From contig DXMV01000017.1 in NCBI GenBank assembly GCA_019414055.1, positions 28,369-92,368 on the forward strand: a stretch of DNA of 64,000 nt. The letters are read 5' to 3'. The translations under genes were made by a program, and so were the position numbers. This document shows positions 16,897-26,146 of the stretch, one piece after another. The notes beneath the pieces are model-generated. The model had not been told where the DNA came from. It did not search any database and saw nothing but the letters and a program-made list of their open reading frames with translations. Position 1 is the stretch's first letter; each line of letters starts with the position of its first letter. Origin of the DNA: Collinsella sp. (lineage in GTDB: Bacteria; Actinomycetota; Coriobacteriia; Coriobacteriales; Coriobacteriaceae).

Positions 16897-17556
16897 GTGA
16901 ACAAGAGCAAGCGCATCGCCATCAGTCTGGTCGCGGGCGTGCTTGCCGCGGCGCTCTGCATGGTCCACGGCTCGTCGATCCGCTCGCAAGCCGAGCAGGC
17001 CCAAGCCGAGACGTTGGCAAAATACGGCGGCGACCGCGTTGAGGTGTGCGTCGCGGCGCGCGATATCGATGCGGGCGAGACCCTCGACGAGACCAATGTC
17101 ATAACTCAGGAATGGCTGGCGAGTCTGTTGCCGCGTGATGCGGCGACCGAGCTGCGTCAGGTGCGCGGCGACGTGACGACCTCGCGCATTCCCAAAAACG
17201 CCGTGATTTGCAATGTCTACACCAAGGCCGAGAGCCACAAGCTCGAGGTGCCTAAAGGCAAGGTTGCCGTTTCGGTGGCGGTCGATGCCGAGCACTCGGT
17301 CGGCGGCGCCACGGGCGTGGGTAGCTATGTGGACGTGTACGTGCAAAAAGATGGCGTGACCGATCGTTTGTGCGGCGCGTACGTGATCGATACCAGCGAA
17401 GATGCCGGCACCACGCGTGAAGGCAAGATCGAGTGGGTGACGCTGGCGGCAGACCCCGAAGATGTCAAGGAATTGCTGGGAGCCTCGGGAAAGGGAACGG
17501 TCAGCTTGACGATTCCCGCCACGGCACGCGGCAAAAAGAGCGGAGGCGACGAGTGA
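16897..17556 (+). CDS. cpaB: Flp pilus assembly protein CpaB/RcpC-like (SAF domain)
   Basis: A membrane-anchored SAF-domain protein of the Tad pilus machine. The 219 residues comprise a short cytoplasmic start, a hydrophobic segment (about 5-25), and an SAF domain (about 48-110: VCVAARDIDAGETLDETNV). A C-terminal RcpC-like domain follows. In monoderms its partner cannot be a secretin, so it presumably acts at the outer face of the membrane. The GTG at 16897 has AGAGGAG upstream; the TTG at 16882 in the same frame would include that site. It is the first gene of the locus, and its stop overlaps the tadZ start. Confidence 0.82.
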   Translation: MNKSKRIAISLVAGVLAAALCMVHGSSIRSQAEQAQAETLAKYGGDRVEVCVAARDIDAGETLDETNVITQEWLASLLPRDAATELRQVRGDVTTSRIPKNAVICNVYTKAESHKLEVPKGKVAVSVAVDAEHSVGGATGVGSYVDVYVQKDGVTDRLCGAYVIDTSEDAGTTREGKIEWVTLAADPEDVKELLGASGKGTVSLTIPATARGKKSGGDE

Positions 17557-19205
17557 TGAAGGCGATCTGGCTTGCGTGCTGCGCGTGCGGCGATTACGCG
17601 CTGCTACAGCAGGAAGTCGAGGGTCGCGATGTGGGCGCGCAGGTGCTTCGCGTGGGCGACCTGGACGGGCTGGTATCCATGGCGCGGGCGTTTCCGTCGC
17701 GTCGCGGTGCCGCCATCATCGCGGCGTCTCTGTTCGATACCGAAGACGTGCGGAAGACCGTTGCGCGCCTGACGGCCGAGGGCCGCGTGAGTCGTGTCGT
17801 CGTGTTGATCGAGACACTCGACCCGTCGGATATCGAAGGGCTGTTTCGCGCGGGGGCGACCGAGGTCATCGCTGCGCACAGTTTGTGCGGCAACGGGCGC
17901 GCGGGTGAGGGAACGGTTGATTCCGATCGGCGCATGACGATTGAGCCCGATGCTTTTGTTGATAGGGAACCCGGGGCGCCTCGCGCTACAAGAGGCCCGC
18001 GTGTTGATGAATATGGAAAAGCGGAAGCCGAGCATGGTCGGCGCCCCCGGGACCCCCTTGCATACGATGACGCTGGAGGGCCGGTACCGTATGGCGATGA
18101 CGTTCTGGCTGAAGATATGGGATACGTACACGGCGTAAATCTGGCCGATGAGCTCGACGAGGTCGAGGGTTTTGCCGGGGCTGGCGAGCCGTGTGCCGCT
18201 GCGTCTTTGGCTTCGGAACCGCAGCCCGGGCAGCCTGCCATGCCGGCTTGGGCTCAGCACGTGACCGCGGCGGGGGAGACGGGGATGTTATCGCCCGCGT
18301 CCGTGTCGCCGGCTCCTGCGCCGTCAGCCCCCGCGCTGTCGGCGGGCGCTTCGATTCCGTCTCGTCGGGCACCGGTTGTCTGCGCCGTTTCGGGTTCGGG
18401 CGGTTGCGGCAAGTCGACGATCGTTGCCACTATGGCGCATGCGGCGTCGTTGCTGGGTTTGCGTGCCGCTGTGCTCGACTTGGACCTCATGTTTGGAAAC
18501 CTATACGATCTGCTGGGTGTCGATGCCCCGCACGATATGGCGACGCTTATCGAGCCGTCGGCGGCGGGCGCACTTGCCGAGCCGGATATCGTGGCCGCAT
18601 CGATGCGCGTCGCCCCGGGCGTCACGCTCTGGGGACCTGTCGCGGCCCCCGAGAAAGCCGAGCTCATGGCACGTCCGGTGGAGCTATTGCTCGATGTTTT
18701 GCGTCGCGAATCCGACGTGGTCTTCGTCGACACCTCGGTCTTTTGGGGTGATGCCGTGGCCGCCGCGGTGGCGGCGAGCGACCGTTGCCTGGTCGTAGGC
18801 GATGCGGCAGTATCGTCGGCGACATCCGCTTCGCGCGTCATTGAGCTGGCGAGCCGTGTGGGCGTGCCGCGCACACGCATGAGCGCCGTGTTCAACCGGT
18901 TTGGTGCGCGCGGTGCCGACGAGGACGTCGCCATGCGCTTCGAGATTGCCTGCGCACTGAGCTCCAAGATCCGCATTGCCGATGGCGGTCAGGATTTGGC
19001 CGCGCTCATGGCATTCGGTCGCGCCGACGAGGCAGTGGGTCAGACGAGCGCTTTTGCGGCCAGCGTGCGCGAGGCTACGCGCGAGATGCTCGTGGAGCTG
19101 GGCTGCGCCGTCGGTCCCTGGAGCGATATGGTCGCCGACCGCGCGACCCGTACCGAGCGCCCGCGCATCCGTCTTCCCTGGTCGCGTGAGGGTGATTCGC
19201 GATGA
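17556..19205 (+). CDS. tadZ: TadZ/CpaE-like pilus-localising ATPase
   Basis: A ParA/MinD-superfamily protein expected to place the Tad machine in the cell. It is 549 residues: a receiver-like N-terminal domain (about 1-120), a long low-complexity linker rich in Ala, Pro and Ser (about 130-270), and an ATPase domain from about 275. Walker A reads SGSGGCGKST, so the signature lysine of the deviant MinD box (K in KGGxGK) is absent, as in other atypical TadZ proteins. DLDLMFGNL and VVFVDTS are the next switches. The ATG overlaps the cpaB stop; GGAGG lies upstream. It overlaps tadA by 4 bp. Confidence 0.85.
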   Translation: MKAIWLACCACGDYALLQQEVEGRDVGAQVLRVGDLDGLVSMARAFPSRRGAAIIAASLFDTEDVRKTVARLTAEGRVSRVVVLIETLDPSDIEGLFRAGATEVIAAHSLCGNGRAGEGTVDSDRRMTIEPDAFVDREPGAPRATRGPRVDEYGKAEAEHGRRPRDPLAYDDAGGPVPYGDDVLAEDMGYVHGVNLADELDEVEGFAGAGEPCAAASLASEPQPGQPAMPAWAQHVTAAGETGMLSPASVSPAPAPSAPALSAGASIPSRRAPVVCAVSGSGGCGKSTIVATMAHAASLLGLRAAVLDLDLMFGNLYDLLGVDAPHDMATLIEPSAAGALAEPDIVAASMRVAPGVTLWGPVAAPEKAELMARPVELLLDVLRRESDVVFVDTSVFWGDAVAAAVAASDRCLVVGDAAVSSATSASRVIELASRVGVPRTRMSAVFNRFGARGADEDVAMRFEIACALSSKIRIADGGQDLAALMAFGRADEAVGQTSAFAASVREATREMLVELGCAVGPWSDMVADRATRTERPRIRLPWSREGDSR

Positions 19206-20530
19206 GTCTGCAGACGAGGATTAAAGCCGCTGGCTCGGCCGCCGCGGCTGCCCCCGTTGATGCGGGACGCCGCCGTGCCGTTAAACGCCGCACCAAGCGT
19301 GCGGTGATGGACCGCGTGGGCTACGACGAGGTGGCGCGCATCAGTGCCTACGTCGACCCGGCCCTTGCCCGCTCTGAGCTACGTCCGGCGGTGGAAGCGG
19401 CGCTCAACGTGGAAGAGCCGACCGACTTGGCGACGCCTGAGCGTGAGACCATCATCGACGAGATCCTAGATGACGTGGTGGGCCTGGGACCGCTGCAGCC
19501 GCTCATCGAGGACGACACCGTTACCGAAATCATGATCAACGGCTGTCGCTCTGCCTTTTTTGAGCGCAGTGGCGTTTTGTATCCCATCGAGCACGCGTTT
19601 GAGGACGACGAACAGATCCGTGTGCTCATCGACCGTATCATCTCGCCACTTGGCCGCCGTATCGACGAGCGCAGCCCCATCGTCAACGCCCGCCTCAAAA
19701 CGGGCTATCGCGTCAACGCGGTGATTCCACCCGTGGCGATCGACGGGCCAATCCTCACTATCCGTAAGTTCTCGGACCGTATCTGTTCGCTGGACGAGCT
19801 TGTGGGGTTGGGGTCACTGCCGCTTTGGTATGCGCAGCTGCTGTCGTGTGCGGTGTCGTTGCGGCAGGACTTGGCGGTTGCGGGAGGCACGGGGTCGGGC
19901 AAGACCACGCTGCTCAACGCGCTGTCGTGCGAGATTTCCACCGGCGAGCGCATCGTGACGATCGAGGATTCCGCCGAGCTCAAGTTTGCACATCACCCAC
20001 ACGTCGTTCGTCTGGAGGCGCGTGAGGCGTCAATCGAGGGCGAGGGTGCGGTGACGATTCGCGACCTGGTGACCAATGCTTTGCGTATGCGCCCCGACCG
20101 CATCGTCGTGGGGGAGGTGCGCGGTGCCGAGTGCTGCGACATGCTGCAGGCCATGAACACGGGCCACGACGGCTCGCTCACCACACTCCATGCGGGTACC
20201 GAGCAGGAGACCGTGGTTCGCCTGACGCTGCTTGCGCGCTACGGCATCGATTTGCCGAGTGAGCTTATCGAAGAGCAGATCGCCATGGCGCTCGACGGCA
20301 TCGTGATGTCCGAGCGTCATGCAGATGGCAGGCGCTTTGTGGCCTCATATTCGGGGGTTCACCGCGGCGCGTCGGGCGGTGTTGAGCTCGAACGCTACGT
20401 GACGTTCGATGCCGCCGAACGCACCTGGACGCTCGACCGCGAGCCGCCGTTTATTGCGGAGGGCTTGCGGTCGGGAACGCTCACACAAGAGGAGGTGGAC
20501 GAATGGAGATCGCTATGCCCCTCGTCGTAG
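19202..20530 (+). CDS. tadA: Tad secretion ATPase TadA/CpaF
   Basis: The type II/IV secretion-family hexameric ATPase that powers pilus extension and perhaps retraction. The 442-residue protein has an N-terminal all-helical region, PLIEDDTVTEIMINGC (about 100-115), Walker A GGTGSGKTTLLNAL near 229, the Asp box TIEDSAELKF, Walker B RPDRIVVGEVRGAE and the His box GSLTTLHAG. These are all the motifs expected for CpaF. Start ATG overlaps the tadZ stop; the end overlaps tadB by 28 bp, which suggests tight co-translation. Confidence 0.95.
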   Translation: MSLQTRIKAAGSAAAAAPVDAGRRRAVKRRTKRAVMDRVGYDEVARISAYVDPALARSELRPAVEAALNVEEPTDLATPERETIIDEILDDVVGLGPLQPLIEDDTVTEIMINGCRSAFFERSGVLYPIEHAFEDDEQIRVLIDRIISPLGRRIDERSPIVNARLKTGYRVNAVIPPVAIDGPILTIRKFSDRICSLDELVGLGSLPLWYAQLLSCAVSLRQDLAVAGGTGSGKTTLLNALSCEISTGERIVTIEDSAELKFAHHPHVVRLEAREASIEGEGAVTIRDLVTNALRMRPDRIVVGEVRGAECCDMLQAMNTGHDGSLTTLHAGTEQETVVRLTLLARYGIDLPSELIEEQIAMALDGIVMSERHADGRRFVASYSGVHRGASGGVELERYVTFDAAERTWTLDREPPFIAEGLRSGTLTQEEVDEWRSLCPSS

Positions 20531-21429
20531 GGGGTTTGGCGGGGCTTTCTGTCGCGACGGCGTGTGGGGCAGAGCCTCGTGTGCCGCGGATGCCGCCGGC
20601 GGAGCTGGCGCGCCAGACGCTCGAATCGATGGCGGAGAAGTTGCCGCGTGAGTTGGCGGAAAACGACCCGCTGACAAAGATTGCCCGCTCGTGGGCGTCG
20701 CTGATCCCCGCAGATTGCCTTGGGCTTGCTATTGAGGATAACGCGGCTCGTCTGGCATTTCTGCTGCTGTCGAGCGGTATCTGCAGCGTTTTGATGGCCG
20801 TTGCGTCGTTGTCGCCCATCGGCTTTGTCTTGGGGCTGGTGGCGCCGTTTGGCGTGGGTGCCGCGCGTGACACCTTCGATCGCCGACGCGAACAGCATGA
20901 TGTGGAAGAGGCCATGCCCGAGGCATTCACAGCGTTATCCATGTCGCTTGCCTCGGGGCATTCGCTGGCACAGGGCATGCGCTTTGTGGGCGCCCATGCG
21001 CAAGAGCCGGTGCATACCGAGTTTTTGCGGGTGGCGGCGGCAATCGATTGCGGTATCTCGGCGACCGACGCACTCGATGACCTACTCGTCCGCATCGATG
21101 CCCCCGGCCTTTCGCTTGTCACTTTGGCGCTCAAAGTATCGCAGCGTACCGGCGCTCCGCTTGCCGGCTTGCTGTCCGAGGCGTCGAGCATGGTGGGTGA
21201 GCGCATTGAGCTCAAGCGCCGTCTGGACGTTAAGACGTCACAGGCGCGTATGTCGGCACACATGGTCGCGGCGATGCCGGCGGGCATGTGCGCGGTACTG
21301 GCTTTGCTTTCGGCAGACTTTCGCCGCGGTCTTGCGACGCCGGCTGGTGCGGGCGCCGTGGTGCTGGGACTTGCCCTCAACGTCGTTGCCCTGGTAGTTA
21401 TCCGGCGCATTATGCGGGTGGAGTTATGA
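20503..21429 (+). CDS. tadB: Tad inner-membrane platform protein TadB
   Basis: One of two type II secretion F-domain membrane proteins that form the platform of the pilus machine. It is 308 residues, with membrane segments around 80-120 and at the C terminus (about 250-300). Between them is a T2SSF domain (MPEAFTALSMSLASGHSLAQ to LKRRLDVKTSQ). The start overlaps tadA; AGAGGAGGTGG lies before the ATG at 20503. The stop overlaps the tadC start. Confidence 0.88.
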   Translation: MEIAMPLVVGGLAGLSVATACGAEPRVPRMPPAELARQTLESMAEKLPRELAENDPLTKIARSWASLIPADCLGLAIEDNAARLAFLLLSSGICSVLMAVASLSPIGFVLGLVAPFGVGAARDTFDRRREQHDVEEAMPEAFTALSMSLASGHSLAQGMRFVGAHAQEPVHTEFLRVAAAIDCGISATDALDDLLVRIDAPGLSLVTLALKVSQRTGAPLAGLLSEASSMVGERIELKRRLDVKTSQARMSAHMVAAMPAGMCAVLALLSADFRRGLATPAGAGAVVLGLALNVVALVVIRRIMRVEL

Positions 21430-22067
21430 GCGCCCTGGTCGGGGTCGCAGCTTGTCTGTGTGCCCTGAGCGTATTTGCCGCGACAGGTTTGGAGCGTGCG
21501 GATACTCGCAAGATTGCAGAGACATGCAAGCGTGAGGCGGTACTGGTCATTGCTGCGGGCTGCTCGGTGATCGATGCCCTGACCGCGCGAATGAAGGGCG
21601 CGATTGGGGCGGGCGGCCCGCCGCGGGTGTCGCTCGGTGAGGTGTCCGAGATGATCGACGTGGTGCGCCTGGGGCTTTCTGCCGGCCTTTCGTTTGACGC
21701 GGCGCTCGAGATTTTCTGTGCCAATCGTCGGTCGGTGCTGGCCGTCCGTCTTGAGCAAGCCTGCATGGCGTGGCAGGTGGGCGTGGGGACGCGCGAGGCC
21801 GAGCTGTTGGCTGCCGCGCGTGATTTGGACGTGAGGGCGCTCGAGACCTTTGCCATCACGGTGGGGCAGGCGCTTGCCCTGGGCGCTCCGCTGGCCGAGA
21901 CGCTGGCTGCTCAAAGTCGCGAGATACGTGCGGCCCATCGCGCCGCAGTCGAGCGCGAGATCGAGCGCGCACCGGTCAAGTTGCTGATTCCCACCGGCAC
22001 GCTCATCTTGCCGGCGCTGCTGCTGTCCATATTGGGCCCGCTGCTGGGAGCAGGCGGGATGATGTAG
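21426..22067 (+). CDS. tadC: Tad inner-membrane platform protein TadC
   Basis: The second platform protein of the Tad machine. It is 213 residues, shorter than the usual 290-320, because the N-terminal membrane region is reduced. It has a hydrophobic start (LVGVAACLCALSVFAATGL), a T2SSF-type helical domain (EVSEMIDVVRLGLSAGLSFD onward) and a C-terminal membrane segment (LLIPTGTLILPALLLSILGP). The ATG at 21426 overlaps the tadB stop (ATGA). Position and fold support the call. Confidence 0.82.
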   Translation: MSALVGVAACLCALSVFAATGLERADTRKIAETCKREAVLVIAAGCSVIDALTARMKGAIGAGGPPRVSLGEVSEMIDVVRLGLSAGLSFDAALEIFCANRRSVLAVRLEQACMAWQVGVGTREAELLAAARDLDVRALETFAITVGQALALGAPLAETLAAQSREIRAAHRAAVEREIERAPVKLLIPTGTLILPALLLSILGPLLGAGGMM

Positions 22068-22077
22068 GGAGGAATAC

Positions 22078-22311
22078 ATGAACACGATGACCGACATTGC
22101 GGGCAAGGCTTGGAGCTGGGCTTTTTGCCGTGCAATCCGCGCTCGCCAGCGTGCCAAGGCGCTGCTGCGGGAGGAGAGCGCGCAGGGCACTACCGAATAC
22201 GCCATCTTGGTCGGCGTGCTCGTAGTGATCGCGATTATCGCCATCGTCGCGTTTAAGAGCAAAGTCGAAGAACTATGGAACGCGATCAAAGACGGCATCA
22301 ACAGCCTGTAG
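22078..22311 (+). CDS. flp: Flp-type class IVb prepilin
   Basis: The likely major pilin subunit. It is 77 residues with a basic leader (about 1-35) and a hydrophobic helix after the conserved block REESAQGTTEYAILVG, which carries the Glu-Tyr pair of Flp pilins. Cleavage is expected a few residues before TTEY. The C terminus is short (KVEELWNAIKDGINSL), as in Flp proteins. GGGAGG precedes the ATG, 10 bp after tadC. No prepilin peptidase gene (tadV/cpaA) is in the window, so processing must come from elsewhere. Confidence 0.9.
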   Translation: MNTMTDIAGKAWSWAFCRAIRARQRAKALLREESAQGTTEYAILVGVLVVIAIIAIVAFKSKVEELWNAIKDGINSL

Positions 22312-22838
22312 GAGGCAGGCGGCCTGTTGGTTCGCCGCTGGTGCTCGTCTGTTTGCTCGTGGCAATAGCGGTGACGCTTTGGGGGCTGGGCGTTGCGCGA
22401 CAGCAGCGTCCAGGCGCTACTGCCGATTTGGGATCGGGTTCGGCGGCGGTGTCACAAGCGGAAGGCGCGGGAGATATGGACGGTCAGAATGCCGCCGTCA
22501 CGGCTCAGACCTTTTTGCAGGCACTCGACGAGCGGGCGGCCAGCGCGACGGAGCCGTCTGCAGGCAACGCGATCGCGGTTCGACTCGCATGGTCCGAGGA
22601 CCGGCCGATGACCGAGGCGGCGGCAGACCTGTTGCGCGCCTACCGCGAGGTGCCCACGGCCCAACTCGCCCTGAGCGGCTATCTCGATATTAAGGGCAAC
22701 GTATGGGGCGCCATCGTGCGCGATGGGCGAGGCTGGGTCGACATGGTGACGGTTGCTGCTGATGCCGGCGATGCCTCGTGCCGCCTGCGTGCCGTGCGTC
22801 TGGTTCCGCAAACAACGGAGTCAAAGGAGGGGTCGTGA
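22275..22838 (+). CDS. Tad-locus membrane-anchored protein of unknown function
   Basis: A 187-residue protein I do not recognise. A basic N terminus (MERDQRRHQQP) is followed by one hydrophobic segment (about 20-40, PLVLVCLLVAIAVTLWGLG) and a soluble, probably extracellular domain with AQTFLQALDERAAS and LRAYREVPTAQLALSGYLDIKG. The topology fits a pilus accessory protein. The start ATG overlaps the last 37 bp of flp in another frame; the binding site is weak (GAAG) and a later GTG at 22341 would remove the basic leader, so the start is uncertain. Confidence 0.6.
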   Translation: MERDQRRHQQPVGGRRPVGSPLVLVCLLVAIAVTLWGLGVARQQRPGATADLGSGSAAVSQAEGAGDMDGQNAAVTAQTFLQALDERAASATEPSAGNAIAVRLAWSEDRPMTEAAADLLRAYREVPTAQLALSGYLDIKGNVWGAIVRDGRGWVDMVTVAADAGDASCRLRAVRLVPQTTESKEGS

Positions 22839-22839
22839 A

Positions 22840-23058
22840 ATGCATGATGTCCTGCGTGAGGAATCCGCTCAGTCGACCGTCGAATACGCCATCGCCACCG
22901 TGGCGCTGTTATCGATTGTGCTGGCGATTGCGGGGCTTTGGCGCGCTGGCACCGATGGGCGCTTGGCGGCACTGGTCGAGCGGGCAGCGTCTCATGGCGT
23001 CGCCCCATCGTCGGTTATCGATGCCGCGACGGGTGCCAAGGACATCGCTCTGTATTGA
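22840..23058 (+). CDS. Second Flp/TadE-like pseudopilin
   Basis: A 72-residue protein with LREESAQSTVEYAIATV followed by a hydrophobic helix (ALLSIVLAIAGLW) and a short tail. The leader block is almost the same as in the flp pilin 760 bp upstream (LREESAQ, then TVEYA in place of TTEYA), so it should be cut by the same peptidase. It may be a minor pilin. AAAGGAGGGG lies upstream of the ATG at 22840. Confidence 0.75.
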   Translation: MHDVLREESAQSTVEYAIATVALLSIVLAIAGLWRAGTDGRLAALVERAASHGVAPSSVIDAATGAKDIALY

Positions 23059-23533
23059 TATCGCGTGCGAGGATCGGGCGCAGTCTACGGTCGAGGCCGC
23101 CTTTTTGCTGCCGACGTTTTTGACGCTTATCTTGCTCGCTTTGCAGCCGGTGTGCCTGCTCTATACGCGCGCGGTCATGGAGTCTGCCGCCGCCGAGACC
23201 GCGCGGCTTATGACCACGACGACGGTGGAGGACGACGATGACCTTAAGGAGTTCACTCGCCGCAGACTTGCCGCGGTGCCCAACGTCTCGATTTTTCATG
23301 CCGGCGGGCCGCTGTCGTGGGATATCGAGTTGGGGCGGGCCGGTGTCGGCGGCGTTTCGTCCGTGTCTGTTGCCGGCGAGGTTAAGCCGCTGCCCGTGAT
23401 CGGTGCATTTGTGCAGGCCATGGGCAGTGCGGGTGAGGGCGGCTATGTCGAGCTCAAGGTCGATGTCTCGTATCGATCGCGTCCCGAATGGCTGGAGGGA
23501 GATTATGATTCATGGATTGCTGCATGGGATTAG
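23021..23533 (+). CDS. TadE-family pseudopilin
   Basis: About 170 residues with the TadE block DRAQSTVEAAFLLPTFLTLILLALQP near residues 20-45, then a soluble C-terminal region with an acidic stretch (TTTVEDDDDLKEF). TadE-like pseudopilins are thought to form the pilus base or tip. The start is uncertain: ATG 23021 and GTG 23033 overlap the previous gene, and an ATT at 23054 follows AAGGA. The Glu-Ala in place of Glu-Tyr after the cleavage block is typical of TadE rather than Flp. Confidence 0.75.
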   Translation: MPRRVPRTSLCIDIACEDRAQSTVEAAFLLPTFLTLILLALQPVCLLYTRAVMESAAAETARLMTTTTVEDDDDLKEFTRRRLAAVPNVSIFHAGGPLSWDIELGRAGVGGVSSVSVAGEVKPLPVIGAFVQAMGSAGEGGYVELKVDVSYRSRPEWLEGDYDSWIAAWD

Positions 23534-25670
23534 GCGCTGCCTGCTGCGGGTGACGCAAGGGTTTGCGGCCTGCCGTCGACCAGGCGCTCGCCGCAAGCGG
23601 GGCGGCTTTATGGGCCGTGCCGGTATCGACTTGTTTATCGAAGACGGCGCCTATACCACGCTCTCCTCTGCGGTTGTCATTCTGGTGGTGCTTACGCTGC
23701 TGTTTTCGTCGACCGCGGCGATATGGAGCATGTCGCGCGCCGGAGACACCCAGGTGGCGGCCGATAGCGGTGCCCTGGCGGGCGCCAACGTGGTGTCGTC
23801 CTATCACACGGCCGCCACGGTGGTCGATGCGAGCATTTTGAGTTTGGGCCTGGCGGGGTTTGCCACGATCGGTACCGGCTTGGTTGCCATGCTCATTCCG
23901 GGCGCCGAGGTTGTCGGCAGCGATATCATCGATACGGGAACCCAGATCATTAAAACGCGTAACAAGTTTGCCAAAAGCGCGGCAAAGGGCCTGCAAAAGA
24001 TCGAGACCGCCTTGCCGTACCTGGTTGCCGCGCGCGCCATGCAGGCAGTATCGGCGCAGAATACCGACGGCGTGACCTATACCGGTACGGCGCTTGCCGT
24101 GCCCAGGACATCCGAGTCGGATTTTGTTGCGCTCGAAGGATCCGAAATCTCGACTGATGCCATTAAAGATGCGTCGGAAGATCTGGAGCGCGCGGCCGAG
24201 GAGCTACAAAAAGCATCGGAGGAGACGGCGAAGGCCAAAGAGCGCGCCTGGCTAGCGGATTGCGGCGGATCGGATAAAGGTTCGGTCGGCAGCTGTTCTT
24301 GTATGTGGGAGCGCGCAAAAAGCCTAACGGATCTCCCCGGTGGTCAAAATCCGCATTACTCATCGAGCGTTACGTGGGAGCCTCAAGTTGCCCTTGATCG
24401 CGCGAAGGACTACTACCATTGGCGTCTGACAAACGAGAAGCCCCAAGGCTCGAGTGTCGAGATGAAGGCAGAGTCTGCGGCGCGTAAGGCGTTTTATACC
24501 TATGCGAGCGTGGAGGTCGATCGGGCATATATAACCGAGAACGGAGACGGGGTTTCCTCCTATATTCCGCTGTTGCCGCGCAACTCTGATGAGGTTCGGG
24601 TGACGGAACTCTATACCGATGCGGTGTGGCCGACTAGCGTGAACGATGACAAGGCGCATCTGCATTACGGGACGACCTGCCCTAACTATAAGAAAGGAAC
24701 GCCGAGCGGATTTGCTTCGGTTGCCGATTACGATGGACAGGACAAATGCAGCAAATGCCATTTTGGCGTTTCGTCGCTTGGCGCTGTTGCGGCGCCTTCA
24801 ACCTCTATCGAAAACGGCTTCGAGTATCACTTTGACAAATTTAAAGACGCCCTGGAGGACTACGTCGACTGTCGCGACAAGGAGCTCGAACTCGAGCGTC
24901 AGACCGAGGACGAAGCCGACCGTGCGGGCAATGCGTTCGATGCCGCCATCAAAGAACTTTCCGGTGAGCGCCCACGCATCGCCCCGCCCGGTCGCAACGG
25001 CGTGGTTGCCTTTGCGGTCTCGGGTGCCATCTCCAGTCCCGACGAGTTCAGCTCCTCGTTTAACACGGCGGTTGAGCTTGGCGATCGTGGTGCAATTTCT
25101 GCTGCAGTGCTCGCGCCCGATGATGCGACGGCACAAAATAACGTCCTCGCGCGGTTTTTCTCGACGCTGGAGGAGCGTTCGGGCGGCGTTGCCGGCGTGC
25201 TCGACGGCGTTATGGATGTTTGGGGCCGCCTGCTTGTGGGGTACGGAGACACCCAGGGTGCGGCCGACGAGCTTATGGGAGAGCTGATCGGTGGCTTGGG
25301 AGGGGGCAGCGGCGCGTTGGGCTCCATTGCGTCCTGGCTCGGTGACACCGTCTCGTCCTCCGTGGCGGCGCTGGGGCTCGAACCGTGCGATTTGCGTCTG
25401 CGAAAACCGGTGCTGACCGATACCGCCAATGTCATTAAAAGTCCGGGGTCCGATATCGCGGGCATCTCCAAAACTCAAGATACCCTGCGAAAAATCCCCT
25501 TGGGCGTGACTGACCCCAAGGCACTTTGCGAGGCCTTGGAATATCACGTCGAGCGCACCATCAGCGGCGCGGTGTTCACGCTTGCGGAGATCCCGCTGCC
25601 CGGCGGCGGCTCCATCCCGCTCACGGTCGATGTTGCCACGCTGGCGGGGGCTTTTGGCGGTGGGTCGTAA
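23505..25670 (+). CDS. TadG-like pilus-associated protein with cysteine-rich insert
   Basis: A 721-residue protein. After a basic leader come a membrane segment (about 55-75, AVVILVVLTLLFSSTAAIW) and the block DTQVAADSGALAGANVV, typical of TadG-like proteins. A helical, charged region follows (about 220-260, EDLERAAEELQKASEE), then an insert with many cysteines (CGGSD, CSCMW, CPNYKKG, CSKCHF around 265-430) that could bind metal or form disulfides. The last third is Gly/Ser-rich. It overlaps the TadE gene; GGAGGGAG precedes the ATG. Function at the cell surface is inferred from the locus. Confidence 0.68.
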   Translation: MIHGLLHGIRRCLLRVTQGFAACRRPGARRKRGGFMGRAGIDLFIEDGAYTTLSSAVVILVVLTLLFSSTAAIWSMSRAGDTQVAADSGALAGANVVSSYHTAATVVDASILSLGLAGFATIGTGLVAMLIPGAEVVGSDIIDTGTQIIKTRNKFAKSAAKGLQKIETALPYLVAARAMQAVSAQNTDGVTYTGTALAVPRTSESDFVALEGSEISTDAIKDASEDLERAAEELQKASEETAKAKERAWLADCGGSDKGSVGSCSCMWERAKSLTDLPGGQNPHYSSSVTWEPQVALDRAKDYYHWRLTNEKPQGSSVEMKAESAARKAFYTYASVEVDRAYITENGDGVSSYIPLLPRNSDEVRVTELYTDAVWPTSVNDDKAHLHYGTTCPNYKKGTPSGFASVADYDGQDKCSKCHFGVSSLGAVAAPSTSIENGFEYHFDKFKDALEDYVDCRDKELELERQTEDEADRAGNAFDAAIKELSGERPRIAPPGRNGVVAFAVSGAISSPDEFSSSFNTAVELGDRGAISAAVLAPDDATAQNNVLARFFSTLEERSGGVAGVLDGVMDVWGRLLVGYGDTQGAADELMGELIGGLGGGSGALGSIASWLGDTVSSSVAALGLEPCDLRLRKPVLTDTANVIKSPGSDIAGISKTQDTLRKIPLGVTDPKALCEALEYHVERTISGAVFTLAEIPLPGGGSIPLTVDVATLAGAFGGGS

Positions 25671-26146
25671 TGGGCATTCGCACGGGCTTGCGCGAGGAGC
25701 GTGCCCAGACGACGGTCGAGATGGCCGTGGTTACGCCCGTCCTGATCGTGCTGGCTCTCATCGCGTACAACGTCATGATCTTTGCCGGCGCGGTCGCGCG
25801 CTTCGACCGCGTGGTGCCCGACATCGTGCTGGCGCACGCTGTGGCGCCGGGCGGGGAGGGTGACGAGAGCTCCATTGACGCTTCCGCGACCGTTCAGGCT
25901 CAGATTCAGGATGCTATGGAGGGATATGGCCTACAGGTCGAGGTCTCGAGCGAACAAGGTACGGCGTCATCGGAGGGTGGCCTGCTCTCTCTTTCTGGCA
26001 CGTTTAGGACCTATACCTGCACCATGCACTACGAGCCGTGGCCAAGTTCGCTAAGCATCGCCGGCGTTTCCCTGGGGGCGCCGGCCGTGCTCACGCATGA
26101 ACGCGCGGTGACGGTCGATCCGTGGCGTCCGGGGGTGGTCATGTGA
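25670..26146 (+). CDS. TadE-like pseudopilin
   Basis: A 158-residue protein with the prepilin-like block EERAQTTVEMAVVTPVLIVLALIAYN near the N terminus and a soluble remainder containing a Cys and several Ser/Gly stretches. It resembles the TadE protein at 23021 in layout. The ATG at 25670 overlaps the stop of the TadG-like gene (TAATG). It is probably a minor pilin. Confidence 0.72.
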   Translation: MGIRTGLREERAQTTVEMAVVTPVLIVLALIAYNVMIFAGAVARFDRVVPDIVLAHAVAPGGEGDESSIDASATVQAQIQDAMEGYGLQVEVSSEQGTASSEGGLLSLSGTFRTYTCTMHYEPWPSSLSIAGVSLGAPAVLTHERAVTVDPWRPGVVM

